This document shows positions 46,401 through 56,111 of a stretch of 64,000 nt of DNA, piece by piece. Made by a program: the position numbers and the translations under genes. How positions within the stretch are numbered: position 1 is the stretch's first letter; the number at the start of each line of letters is the position of its first letter. Source of the DNA: Terebella lapidaria (lineage: Eukaryota > Annelida > Polychaeta > Terebellida > Terebellidae). The notes under the pieces are model-generated. The model worked only from the letters and a program-made list of their open reading frames with translations. It was not told the DNA's origin and searched no databases. The stretch spans positions 24,163,950 through 24,227,949 of the forward strand of contig OX424569.1 of assembly GCA_949152475.1 (NCBI GenBank), given 5' to 3'.

Positions 46401-48546
46401 ACGGCATCACTTTAAATTGATAGAGTCCACTACGGGTAGTGAACGCCGTCTTCTCCTTGTCCCTGTCGTCCATCTCGACCTGCCAGTAACCACTAGCCAA
46501 GTCTAGCGTCGAAAAATATCGTCCTCCTGACAAGGTATCAAAACTCTCGTCGACTCGAGGCAGGGGGTACGCATCCTTCCGGGTGACATCATTTAGACGG
46601 CGGTAGTCGACGCAAAATCTCAGTGCACCATCCTTCTTTTTCACTAGCACGATGGGAGACGACCATGGACTGTCACTTGGCTCCACAACGTCAGCTTTCA
46701 ACATCTTGTCGACCTCGTCCTCGATCAGCTCTTGTTGGTAGTACGGGGCTCTCCTCAGAGGCTGCTTGATCGGGGGGTGATCTCCCGTGTCGATGACGTG
46801 TTTCGCCAGGGACGTCCGGCCCAACCTCCCATCTGGTCCCATAAAGACCTGCTGGTGGCGTCGAAGGAGATCGCTGACGACCTCCACCTCCTTTTCCGTC
46901 AAGTTCGGATGCATTCCCTCCAGGAGCGGTTCTAAATGCTCCGGGCACTCTGGTGTCTTCGTCGACGATTCTGCGTGCATGGCGTGCACTCTGGTTTCGG
47001 GCTGCTCAGGCGTCCGGTTCCGCCACTTGGTGGAGTTTGGTGTAAGGGGCTCATGCTCCCTCCCGCTCTCCTCCCGGTACCACTGTTCCCTTTTAGGTTC
47101 ATTCTGGGTTGTTTTCCCTCCATCGGGACGAAATCCCAGGTCGATCACGGCCTCTATTCCGTGAAGCTCGGCTAGGATGGTCCCCATCAGCACAGTGCAA
47201 GCTCCAGCGCCGGCGTTCAGAAGTACCACCGGTACCAGGCGTCCTCGGGGTCGTACCAGGGCTCGTCCCACTACGAGGGGGTCGTCCTCCAACGGCTCTC
47301 TTGCGGACTGCACGAGGCCGGCCTTCGGAACTCCTCCCTCACTTCCTGTCAGCTTGAGGTCCACCATCATCTCTGAAAAGGGTGGCAAGACGACCGTCTC
47401 CTCCGTCACCAGTGTGTAGACGGCGCCCTCGTGGCCCGAGCTCATCACTACGGTAGTGTCGCCCACCTGCCACTCGCCCTTACGCAGATCCAGCTGTCCC
47501 CCAATCTGTTGAAGTACATCAAGCCCCAACACTCCCGGGATCCCTAGTTTGGCTACCAGTACATCTGCCGACACGAGTCGTGTGCCCAGTAGAAGTTGAA
47601 CTGTCATCTCTCCTTGAACCTGTAAGTAGTCTCCGGTTGCTGCCCGTAACCTTATTCTCGTCTGCCTTATCATTGCTTTATGTTCGTCATCCATTTGGTC
47701 GAAGAGACACTCGTCCAGAACGGTGGAAGAGGCACCCGTGTCCACCAACATACGAGTCGCCTTCCCCATAACGTGGCACGCCGCATACCACGCCAATGTG
47801 CCTCGGGCACCGGCTGACAGCGACACCACCTGGCCATTTCTGTCAATCTTAAGAGAGCTGCCACTCTCCTCAGGGACGCCGCCCTGGATAAGTACTGAGT
47901 CGTCCACCCACAGTGATGCACCACCCTGGTCCTCTCTGTCAGTCTTAAGGGAATCACTCCCCTCGGAACCGCCGCTCCGGATAAGTAATGAGTCGTCCAC
48001 CAGCAATAGCTGCTGCGCTGGCCCCTTGGTCATTCCGCTCCACCGGCCCTCCGTCTCCTCTTTCACGGCCGCTTGTGGTTCAGTTGCATAGGGGGGTCCC
48101 TGCTGTTTCGCAGCCTCCAGCCTCAAGGTTGTAACCTGTTGGTTCTCCTTGCTGCTAGCAGAAACCTCGTTGATGTCTCCGTGGGTCCCCAGACGCTCCA
48201 CGGCTCCATCGGTCTGCATTTCGTCGACGTCTCCGCGGGTCATTAGACGCTCCACGGCTCCATCGGTCTGCATTTCCTTGACGTCTCCGCGGGGCATTAG
48301 ACGCTCCACGGCTCCATCGGTTTGCTGTACATTGGCACTCCCGTCTGTGTTGACAGGCTTGCCCTCCAAATAGTCGAGAATTCGATCCTCGAGCTCCTCC
48401 TGCGCCCATCCAGTTACTTCGGATGCACACCGGAAAAACCTATTAAAAATCTGTGAAACTAAAAATTCCCCCCTGGCAATGTGTTCTTCACGTCTTCGTC
48501 GAGCTTCTCGCCTGTGAAGCCGTGCACACACCTGCCAATGGCCCAT
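43474..48546 (-). CDS. pol: pol polyprotein of the LTR element
   Basis: 1,690 residues. The N-terminal part has three copies of a QTDGAVERL repeat. An aspartic protease follows with LVDTGASSTVLD. The reverse transcriptase has KKKDGALRFCVDYRRLND, TLDLASGYWQVE and the catalytic YLDD box. RNase H follows with the DTDASGYGVGGVLSQ segment. A linker with a hydrophobic stretch precedes the integrase, which has a zinc-binding H-H-C-C region (HQG...CRECLKCSG), a core with VVGDYFTKW and HTDQGREF, and a C-terminal segment. Sizes and order are normal for Ty3/gypsy. It sits in a separate frame about 24 bases after gag; Ty3-type elements commonly use ribosomal frameshifting at this junction. Confidence 0.92.
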   Translation of the reverse strand: MGHWQVCARLHRREARRRREEHIARGEFLVSQIFNRFFRCASEVTGWAQEELEDRILDYLEGKPVNTDGSANVQQTDGAVERLMPRGDVKEMQTDGAVERLMTRGDVDEMQTDGAVERLGTHGDINEVSASSKENQQVTTLRLEAAKQQGPPYATEPQAAVKEETEGRWSGMTKGPAQQLLLVDDSLLIRSGGSEGSDSLKTDREDQGGASLWVDDSVLIQGGVPEESGSSLKIDRNGQVVSLSAGARGTLAWYAACHVMGKATRMLVDTGASSTVLDECLFDQMDDEHKAMIRQTRIRLRAATGDYLQVQGEMTVQLLLGTRLVSADVLVAKLGIPGVLGLDVLQQIGGQLDLRKGEWQVGDTTVVMSSGHEGAVYTLVTEETVVLPPFSEMMVDLKLTGSEGGVPKAGLVQSAREPLEDDPLVVGRALVRPRGRLVPVVLLNAGAGACTVLMGTILAELHGIEAVIDLGFRPDGGKTTQNEPKREQWYREESGREHEPLTPNSTKWRNRTPEQPETRVHAMHAESSTKTPECPEHLEPLLEGMHPNLTEKEVEVVSDLLRRHQQVFMGPDGRLGRTSLAKHVIDTGDHPPIKQPLRRAPYYQQELIEDEVDKMLKADVVEPSDSPWSSPIVLVKKKDGALRFCVDYRRLNDVTRKDAYPLPRVDESFDTLSGGRYFSTLDLASGYWQVEMDDRDKEKTAFTTRSGLYQFKVMPFGLATAPATFERLMELALRGLQWKRCLIYLDDVVCLGKTFQEAVDNLEDVFRRLQAAGLKLKPAKCELFRQQVNFLGHVVSDRGIQCDPAKVEAVTKMVPPTTLTELRSFLGFVGYYRRFIPDFATRAGPLNHLLKKEVNYHWSEAHQQAFEALRQPLTEHPLLVYPDMDQEFILDTDASGYGVGGVLSQVQDGRERVIAYASRTLRDTQRNYCTTKRELLAVVSMIHHFRHFLWGRAFLLRTDHASLKWLLNFRDAEGMIARWAARIASYAFRCEVRPGVQHGNADGMSRCRQCRRPDCPAPRHTTRPEGEEEACPTQEECPLPLEDLSDEDLLPPISGEGWSPGGPQVNILREVPVEPWTEDYYCGDGVGIFQIWEVRCQEDPRTTTQPTEECLPDRSPPQTEEGARSVCRTLHQLRPSAWVWFLLMMLLALHGLGPEVVAGAAIGATADVWMRCREEPFLDPCPNPVLRDPDKQMLAVTRAMATGGRRNPMEGAPEAQVLNGYSQEDLVTLQRADPEVGGILGWKNIFTERPAWPEVRTKSQQMKTLWQQWDQLELRDGLLYRRYQAACQNAPIHQLVVPQVLRRAVMKEVHTGKLMSHQGITKTVHRLKARMYWPGMTKDVERWCRECLKCSGRKPRPGPKYHPMGNLPVGDRLERVAMDILEPGTITNSGNRYILVVGDYFTKWTEAYALPNHEAQTVADVFVTEFVCRLGMPAKIHTDQGREFESKLFLEMIKILGGEKTRTTPYHAESDGMVERFNRTLLNLLAVVVDENHDDWDDHLPYVMATYRTSVHESTGCTPFRMMMGREATTPLDLRYRTKPDDLGGPVPECASEYVEWVKEATIQAHETARECLKTATVRQKRHHDIKSAARHFPVGTWVMYWYPPKARPKLGLGWTGPYLVVKSHLGWMVSIQDRPGGKIKDVHIDNIKRCWFTPETDAWIPNPDDVTPVRTPSDDEGRVENSGNAVQTM

Positions 48547-48569
48547 ACGGTTGGGGGCTGGTATGAGCC

Positions 48570-51128
48570 CTACTGGTTTTCCGACTCCTCGTCTGTCAAA
48601 CTGTTCCGCTCACCAATCTCCTCGATTAGTCGACTCAAGCGCTCCTCCTTGGTCCGAGGTGGCGGCCGATCTGGACACTGGTACTTCCGATGACCCGGCT
48701 TCCCACAGTACCAACAGTCATCTGGTCCCGGCCTAGCGCTTGGTCCCTTGTTCTCAGCAGTGGCGGCCCTCGGCTTGATGGATAGCACCTGCTCACACAG
48801 CTCGATTAGTCGATCCAGCTTCCTGTCTTGGCTCTCAAAGAGCCCCTTGAAGTAGGGAAGTCTGGGTAGACCCGCTACGTTCGGCTGGTTGCTCTGCTGC
48901 CCACTGGTGGTAATCTCGCCTCCCTGCTGGTTCTTCAACAGCTGTAGGACCCGTCCTAGAGCTGGCTCGGAGTCCTCCGACTCTATGGACATCACCGGCT
49001 TCCCAGGCTTGGGTTTGACACATTCGTACTGGGTCACGAACGCTATGGCCTCCTCCATGGTCTTCATCTTCCTCATGAGCGCCATCACCTTCATGTCCCC
49101 ATCTGGATGGCCCTTCCAGAAGTGGTCTAAGGCGATAGCCTCCTGAGCTGCGGAGTTCAGATCCGGATAACCACGGCCGGCCAGTCGCTGCAACTCATAG
49201 CCGTACTGCTGGGGTGTCTCTGCCTTCCTGCGGGTTCTCTGTCCCAAGGTCGCCTTGTAGGACTCCTCCTGACAGTCAGGGTCGAATCGTAGGGTCAGCT
49301 TGTCGGTCAGAACGTCGATGTCCCTCCGGTCTGCAGGACTCAGGCTGGTCAGCATTCGTCGCGCCTCTCCTGTCAAGCTCCCGGCTAAGTAGACGCCCTG
49401 TTCCCGCTTGCTCCATCCGTTGACCTCTGCGATGACGTCAAAGTGGGCCCGGTACACCGGCCACTCTATGGAAGTCCCATCGAACTTGTCAGGGGTCAGC
49501 ATCTTCCGGTTCCTTCTGCCGTTCTGATTCCAGGCTGTGCTGTCCTCGGACGACGAGTCCTCCTGCCTCCGTCTCGGCCTAGGGCTTCGTCGGTGCAGCG
49601 GCGGTCCCCGCCTCGGTGGTCTCCTCCCCCGTCCTGGGTAACCATGGCTGCTGTCGGTCCCTCCATCAGATGAAGGCCCCTCATCGCCCGATGATGAGAA
49701 AGGGTGCTGTCTCCGGCCTCCCTGGGTGACTGAAATAGAAGCTGGATTTCTCCAGGAGGCTGGCTGTCTCGGTTGTCGACTGGGTGAAGACCTCCCTCTT
49801 CCGCGAACGCTGTCTTCCGCGAACCCTCCGCGAACACTGTCTTCCGCGAACCTTCCGCGAACGGACTCCTCCGCCAACAGCTCCCGAAGAAGTTCTTCCG
49901 CGAACAGGCCTCTTCCGCGAACGCCGTCTTCCGCGAGTCTTCCGCGAACGGGCTCGTCCGCCAAGATGTCTCGGAGACGTCCCTCCACAAAAGATGTACG
50001 TCCGCGAACGCCATCTTCCGCGAGTCTTCCGCGAACCGGCTCATCCGCGAATGGTCTTCCCCGTCTATTCTGAAAAACTGGAAAGGAAGATTGGTCGCCT
50101 GGATCACTCCTTTCGTCGAGCCGCCGTCTGGGTGAAGACTCCTCTCTTCCGCGAACACTCTCTTCCGCGAGTCGTCCTCGTCCGCGAACGTGGTCGTCCG
50201 CGAAGGGCCCTCCCCGGTCACAAGCGTCCACGTCACCAAAGACTCCCCCTCGCCCACGAGCCCGTTCATCCACGAAGGATCCCCGGCTGCAAGCGTCCCT
50301 GTCGCCGAAGAATGCCTCTCGTCCGCGAATGTTCTCTTCCGCGAAAAGTCCTCTCCCTCTCGAGCTGCTCTCTTGGGTCGGAGCCCAAGTAACCCGTCCT
50401 CCAGTCACTCCCGTTTGTCGACTCGTCACACCCGACCGCTGCCCTGTTGCACCAGACTGCTGCTCTGTTGCACCAGACTGCTGCTGGGACTGGTCCCAAA
50501 GCCGTCTCAATGCTGCATTCTCTGGAGGTGCCACACTTGGACTCTGCTCCGGTAGCTGTAGCCGATCCCTCCTCGCCCAGATTTCGCCGTCCTCCCCGTC
50601 CAGATTGACGTACTCCGGTCCCAGCACTCGTCGGAACTCGGGGCCCCTCCTAACGCTCTCAAGGTAGGTTGACCTCTCCCTGTCTCGATCGTGCTGCCAC
50701 CCAGAGTCGTGTCTGAAAAGAAAACGGTTGTCGGGTGTCTGGCTCCGGGGTCTCTGTTGACTAGTCGACTGGCCCATGGAAGGTCTCGACCTCCCTGGTT
50801 GCTCCTCACTCGTCGAAACGTCCCGTCTACCCCTGGCTGTGAAGCTGCTCTTCCGCGAACGGTCGTCTTCCGCGAACGTTGTCTTCCGCGAACGGTCGTC
50901 GGCCTCTTCCGCCAAGGTCGTCTTCCGCGAACGGTTGTCGTCCGCGAACGTCTTCCGCGAACGGTCGTCTTCCGCGAACGTCTTCCGCGAACGGTCGTCT
51001 CCCTCTTCCGCAAAGGTCGGCTTCCGCGAACCGCTGTCTTCCTCGTCCGCAAGTGAGGCCGTCCGCGAAGAGTCTTCCTCTTCACCTCCTGTCTTCCCTG
51101 GGGCAGTTTCGTCGTTTTCGCCGGACAT
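48570..51128 (-). CDS. gag: gag polyprotein of the LTR element
   Basis: 852 residues, long for Ty3/gypsy gag. The first half is low complexity, built of SRKTTFAEDD-type and VRGRGRFAEE-type repeats that are the translation of the same TTCGCGGAA-rich motif seen in the LTR. A capsid-like region then starts near MLTPDKFDGTSIEWPVYRAH and includes QRTRRKAETPQQYGYELQRL, both typical of Ty3 capsids. A CCHC zinc knuckle (CWYCGKPGHRKYQCP) lies near the C-terminus. The leader between the 5' LTR and this start is only about 65 bases. Confidence 0.9.
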   Translation of the reverse strand: MSGENDETAPGKTGGEEEDSSRTASLADEEDSGSRKPTFAEEGDDRSRKTFAEDDRSRKTFADDNRSRKTTLAEEADDRSRKTTFAEDDRSRKSSFTARGRRDVSTSEEQPGRSRPSMGQSTSQQRPRSQTPDNRFLFRHDSGWQHDRDRERSTYLESVRRGPEFRRVLGPEYVNLDGEDGEIWARRDRLQLPEQSPSVAPPENAALRRLWDQSQQQSGATEQQSGATGQRSGVTSRQTGVTGGRVTWAPTQESSSRGRGLFAEENIRGREAFFGDRDACSRGSFVDERARGRGGVFGDVDACDRGGPFADDHVRGRGRLAEESVRGREESSPRRRLDERSDPGDQSSFPVFQNRRGRPFADEPVRGRLAEDGVRGRTSFVEGRLRDILADEPVRGRLAEDGVRGRGLFAEELLRELLAEESVRGRFAEDSVRGGFAEDSVRGRGRSSPSRQPRQPASWRNPASISVTQGGRRQHPFSSSGDEGPSSDGGTDSSHGYPGRGRRPPRRGPPLHRRSPRPRRRQEDSSSEDSTAWNQNGRRNRKMLTPDKFDGTSIEWPVYRAHFDVIAEVNGWSKREQGVYLAGSLTGEARRMLTSLSPADRRDIDVLTDKLTLRFDPDCQEESYKATLGQRTRRKAETPQQYGYELQRLAGRGYPDLNSAAQEAIALDHFWKGHPDGDMKVMALMRKMKTMEEAIAFVTQYECVKPKPGKPVMSIESEDSEPALGRVLQLLKNQQGGEITTSGQQSNQPNVAGLPRLPYFKGLFESQDRKLDRLIELCEQVLSIKPRAATAENKGPSARPGPDDCWYCGKPGHRKYQCPDRPPPRTKEERLSRLIEEIGERNSLTDEESENQ
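49790..51080 (-). repeat. TTCCGCGAA-type motif repeats inside gag
   Basis: Dozens of copies of TTCCGCGAA(C) lie in two clusters, about 49798-50345 and 50850-51080, within the first half of gag, where they encode the FAE and SRK peptide repeats. They are the same core as the motif arrays in the LTR and before the third ORF, though with looser spacing. Confidence 0.7.
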
Positions 51129-51171
51129 GAGTGATGCTGAGGTTCGTTCCCTGGCAGTAGACCCTCGGGGA

Positions 51172-51189
51172 TCCTGGTCACGTGCACCA
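51172..51189 (-). other. Candidate primer-binding site
   Basis: Read on the minus strand, three bases after the 5' LTR end comes TGGTGCACGTGACCAGG. The leading TGG is complementary to a tRNA CCA end, as expected for priming. I cannot say which tRNA from sequence alone. Confidence 0.45.
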
Positions 51190-51192
51190 AGT

Positions 51193-52088
51193 TGTGACGT
51201 TTGGTAATGACTTGTTTTCGGTGTGGCCCAAAAAACCTGGTTTCTCTGATCGTATAGACTTTATGTAACTCCCGCTCGTTGTGATTCGAGAGCCGTCACT
51301 AAATTGGTGTCCCCCAACGCTGGTGTATCATCACTCCGTAGCTCACCGGCTTCACTTAGGCAAGAAGCAACTCAGATGTAAATAAATTGAAGATTTATAT
51401 ACATCAAATCAACTTACAATTGTATGGCTGGTCACCCACGTGACGTACAAATATGAAGTTCAGACATGGAGCACTGTATGATCACATTTCAAAAATAAAT
51501 AGTGCACGAGGGCACAACTAAAAAGAGTTCTTAGCCGGCGGCGTCTCTCTGTCCCTTCCCGTTGAAGTTTCCCGTCCCGCTTAGTCGAATGGTTTCTCCA
51601 GGTAGTCGGTCTAAATCCCGGTTGACTCTAAGGCCCTGAAGAAGGAGTCGTCCGCACGGAGTTCGTCGAGTCCCTTGGCTGTGGCGGTGACGATCTCCCC
51701 ACGGTCGATGTCGCTGTTGCAGTGCTCTCAGAGCGGCCGTCCGCTCTCCCTTATATAGCCAGGGTGGCTGCGCGCGCATCTTCGTCCGCGAACGTATCTT
51801 CCGCACTCTTCTCCACGTGGTGAAGACTGCGTCCGCGAACGGTTCTTCCGCGAAGGCTCCTCTTCCGCGAACGGTGCTTCCGCGACTGATGCTTCCGCTG
51901 ACGATGCTTCCGCAATCGTGCTTCCGCGAACGGTTCTTCCGCGAACGATGCTTCCGCTGATGATGCTTCCGCAATCGTGCTTCCGCGAACGGTTCTTCCG
52001 CGAACGGTGTCTTCGCAAGTGGACTTTGTAGATCACGTGACCGTTCCTAACGAACGTTTCAGCGCGGCAGTTGCATGGTTTTGTTACA
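51193..52088 (-). repeat. 5' LTR (896 bp)
   Basis: Same length and, as far as compared by eye, same sequence as the LTR at 41130-42025, including the motif array at about 51828-52008 and the TATA box. Followed by the right-hand ATAC duplication at 52089-52092 and the rest of the interrupted array unit. Confidence 0.9.
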
Positions 52089-55000
52089 ATACAAAAACAC
52101 ATATAGGATTAAACTGTCAGGCTTTCAATTTCAAATTTCAATTACAATCAGCCTGTAAACCCAAAGTCGTTTGATTCCACTCAAGTTCTACACAACAGGT
52201 GTGCTGAAGTGTGCACCCTCCTGCTCACTTGTTGTGTGGAACTTGGCTGGAATCAAACAACTTGACTGCGGGTCCACTGGCTGAATCTAACAAATAATTA
52301 AAGAATACTTAACTGGATCAGCAAGCGTCGTCCATCACGTCCTTCAGGGGCTCCTCCTCTCGATGCCAGGCACTAATCTGGAAAGGTACAATAGAACACA
52401 TGATTAATGAAAGAAAATGAGCTGTGGCAGCATCATCAAGATCACCCGCCTTGACCTTGATGACTGCCGCCTGCCGCCTGCCCCCGGAGCGTCCGGCCGC
52501 CGCACCTGAAAAATACAAAACACACATACGATTAAACTGTCAGGCTTTCAATTTCGAATGTCAATTACAATCAGCCTGTAAACCCAAAGTTGTTTGATTC
52601 CACCCAAGTTCTACACAACAGGTGTGCTGGAGTGTGCACCCTCCTTCTCCCTTGTTGTGTGGAACTTGGCTGGAATTGACTGCGGGTTCACAGGCTGAAT
52701 CTAACGAATAATTAAAGAATACTTAACTGAATCAGCAGCAGCAAGCGTCTCCCATCACGTCCTTCAGGGGCTCCTCTCACTGCCAGAGAAACCACACTAA
52801 TCTGGAAAGATACAATAGAACACATAATTAATGAAAATGAGCTGTAGCAGTAGTATCAAGGTCACAACCCATGACCTTGATGACTGCGGCCTGCCCCCGG
52901 GGCCGCCGCCCTCCACACCTGAAAAATACAAAACACATATAGGATTAAACTGCTAGGCTTTCAATTTCAAATTTCAATTACAATCAGCCTGTAAACCCAA
53001 AGTCGTTTGATTCCACTCAAGTTCTTCACAACATTTTTGCTGAAGTGTGCACCCTCCTGCTCACTTGTTGTGTGGAACTTGGCTGGAATCAAACAACTTG
53101 ACTGCGGGTTCACTGGCTGAATCTAACAAATAATTAAAGAATATTTAACTGAATCAGCAGCAGCAAGCGTCGTCCATCACGTCCTTCAGGGGCCCCTCCT
53201 CTCGCTGCCAGGGAAACTACACTAATCTGGAAAGATACAATAGAACACATAATTAATTGAAGAAAATGAACTGTGGCAGCAGTATCAAGGTCACCGGCCT
53301 TGACCTTGATGACTGCCGCCTACCCCGGGGCCGCTGTCCGCCGCACCTGAAAAATACCAAAAAACATATAGGATTAAACTGTCAGGCTTTCAATTTCAAA
53401 TTTCAATTACAATCAGCCTGTAAACCCAAAGTTGTTTGATTCCACCCAAGTTCTACACAACAGGTGTGCTAAAGTGTGCACCCTCCTGCTCACTTGTTGT
53501 GTGGAACTTGGCTGGAATCAAACAACTTGACTGCGGGTTCACTGCCTGAATCTAACAAATAATTAAAGAATACTTAACTGGATCAGCAAGCGTCGTCCAT
53601 CACGTCCTTCAGGGGCTCCTCCTATCGCTGCAAGGCACTAATCTGAAAAGGTACAATAGAACACATGATTAAGGGAAGAAGATGAGCTGTGGCAGGATAT
53701 TCAAGATCACCCGCCTTGACCTTGATGACTGCTGCCTGCCGCCTGCCCCCGGAGCCTCCGTCCGCCGCACCTGAAAAATACAAAACACACATACGATTAA
53801 ACTGTCAGGCTTTCAATTTCGAATGTCAATTACAATCAGCCTGTAAACCCAAAGTTGTTTGATTCCACCCAAGTTCTACACAACAGGTGTGCTGGAGTGT
53901 GCACCCTCCTGCTCACTTGTTGTGTGGAGCTTGGCTGGAATCAAACAAATTGACTGCGGGTTCACTGGCTGAAACTAACAAATAATTAAAGAATACTTAA
54001 CTGAATCAGCAGCAGCAAGCGCCATCCATCACGTCCTTCAGGGGCTCCTCTCACTGCCAGAGAAACCACACTAATCTGGAAAGATACAATAGAACACATA
54101 ATTAATTGAGAAAATTGAACCGTGGCAGCAGTATCAAGGTCACTCGCCTTGACCTTGATGACTGCGGCCTGCCCACGCGCAGTCGTAAGCCGCACCGGAA
54201 AAATACAAAAACACATATAGGATTAAACTGTCAGGCTTTCAATTTCAAATTTCAATTACAATCAGCCTGTAAACCCAAAGTCGTTTGATTCCACTCAAGC
54301 TCTACACAACAGGTGTGCTAAAGTGTGCGCCCTCCTGCTCACTTGTTGTGTGGAACTTGGCTGGAATCAAACAACTTGACTGCGGGTTCACAGGCTGAAT
54401 CTAACAAATAATTAAAGAATACCTAACTGAATCAGCAAGCGTCGCCCATCACGTCCTTCAGGTGCTCCTCTCACTGCCAAAGAAACCACACTAATCTGGA
54501 AAGATACAATAGAACACATAATTAATAAAAGAAAATGAGTTGTGGCAGCAGTATCAAGGTAACCTCCTTGACCTTGATGACTGCGGCCTGCCCCCGGAGC
54601 TGCCGCCCTCCGCACCTGAAAAATACAAAACACATATAGGATTAAACTGCTAGGCTTTCAATTTCAAATTTCAATTACAATCAGCCTGTAAACCCAAAGT
54701 CGTTTGATTCCACTCAAGTTCTTCACAACATTTTTGCTGAAGTGTGCACCCTCCTGCTCACTTGTTGTGTGGAACTTGGCTGGAATCAAACAACTTGACT
54801 GCGAGTTCACTGGCTGAATCAGACAAATAATTAAAGAATACTTAACTGAATCAGCAGCAGCAAGCGTCGTCCATCACGTCCTTCAGGGGCCCCTCCTCTC
54901 GCTGCCAGGGAAATACACTAATCTGGAAAGATACAATAGAACACATAATTAATTGAAGAAAATGAACCGTGGCAGCAGTATCAAGGTCACCGGCCTTGAC

Positions 55001-56070
55001 CTTGATGACTGCCGCCTTGATGACTGCCGCCTGCCCCGGGGCCGCTGTCCGCCGCACCTGAAAAATACAAAAACACATATAGGATTAAACTGTCAGGCTT
55101 TCAATTTCAAATTTCAATTACAATCAGCCTGTAAACCCAAAGTCGTTTGATTCCACTCAAGTTCTACACAACAGGTGTGCTGAAGTGTGCACCCTCCTGC
55201 TCACTTGTTGTGTGGAACTTGGCTGGAATCAAACAACTTGACTGCGGGTCCACTGGCTGAATCTAACAAATAATTAAAGAATACTTAACTGGATCAGCAA
55301 GCGTCGTCCATCACGTCCTTCAGGGGCTCCTCCTCTCGATGCCAGGCACTAATCTGGAAAGGTACAATAGAACACATGATTAATGAAAGAAAATGAGCTG
55401 TGGCAGCATCATCAAGATCACCCGCCTTGACCTTGATGACTGCCGCCTGCCGCCTGCCCCCGGAGCGTCCGGCCGCCGCACCTGAAAAATACAAAACACA
55501 CATACGATTAAACTGTCAGGCTTTCAATTCCGAATGTCAATTACAATCAGCCTGTAAACCCAAAGTTGTTTGATTCCACCCAAGTTCTACACAACAGGTG
55601 TGCTGGAGTGTGCACCCTCCTTCTCCCTTGTTGTGTGGAACTTGGCTGGAATTGACTGCGGGTTCACAGGCTGAATCTAACGAATAATTAAAGAATACTT
55701 AACTGAATCAGCAGCAGCAAGCGTCTCCCATCACGTCCTTCAGGGGCTCCTCTCACTGCCAGAGAAACCACACTAATCTGGAAAGATACAATAGAACACA
55801 TAATTAATGAAAATGAGCTGTAGCAGTAGTATCAAGGTCACAACCCATGACCTTGATGACTGCGGCCTGCCCCCGGGGCCGCCGCCCTCCGCACCTGAAA
55901 AATACAAAACACATATAGGATTAAACTGCTAGGCTTTCAATTTCAAATTTCAATTACAATCAGCCTGTAAACCCAAAGTCGTTTGATTCCACTCAAGTTC
56001 TTCACAACATTTTTGCTGAAGTGTGCACCCTCCTGCTCACTTGTTGTGTGGAACTTGGCTGGAATCAAAC

Positions 56071-56077
<7 letters not shown>
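52089..56077. repeat. Tandem array of about 420-bp units, middle block
   Basis: Continues the unit broken by the LTR element. The marker CCGCACCTGAAAAATAC recurs at about 52505, 52917, 53344, 53767, 54194, 54614, 55055, 55478 and 55893. Matches at a distance of about 2,975 bp (52318 with 55294; 40049 with 53986 after removing the LTR element) show a higher-order repeat of seven units. The block ends inside a unit at AACTTGA, where the LINE is inserted. Confidence 0.9.

Positions 56078-56111
<34 letters not shown>

Larger units (their letters stand above)
41130..52088 (-). mobile_element. Ty3/gypsy-type LTR retrotransposon, whole-looking and recent
   Basis: An element of 10,959 bp lies inside one array unit on the minus strand. 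It has 896-bp LTRs, a short leader with a candidate primer-binding site, gag (48570-51128), pol (43474-48546), an extra 3' ORF (42146-43234) and a purine-rich tract next to the 3' LTR. The pol order protease, reverse transcriptase, RNase H, integrase is that of Ty3/gypsy. The two LTRs look identical over the stretches I compared and have equal length, and the main frames are open, so the element looks whole and the insertion is young. The flanking ATAC duplication is intact. Confidence 0.92.

Noticed and set aside
48149-51207. Plus-strand open frames opposite gag and pol
   Set aside because: They are antisense shadows of GC-rich coding sequence and the TTCCGCGAACG repeats, with no domains.
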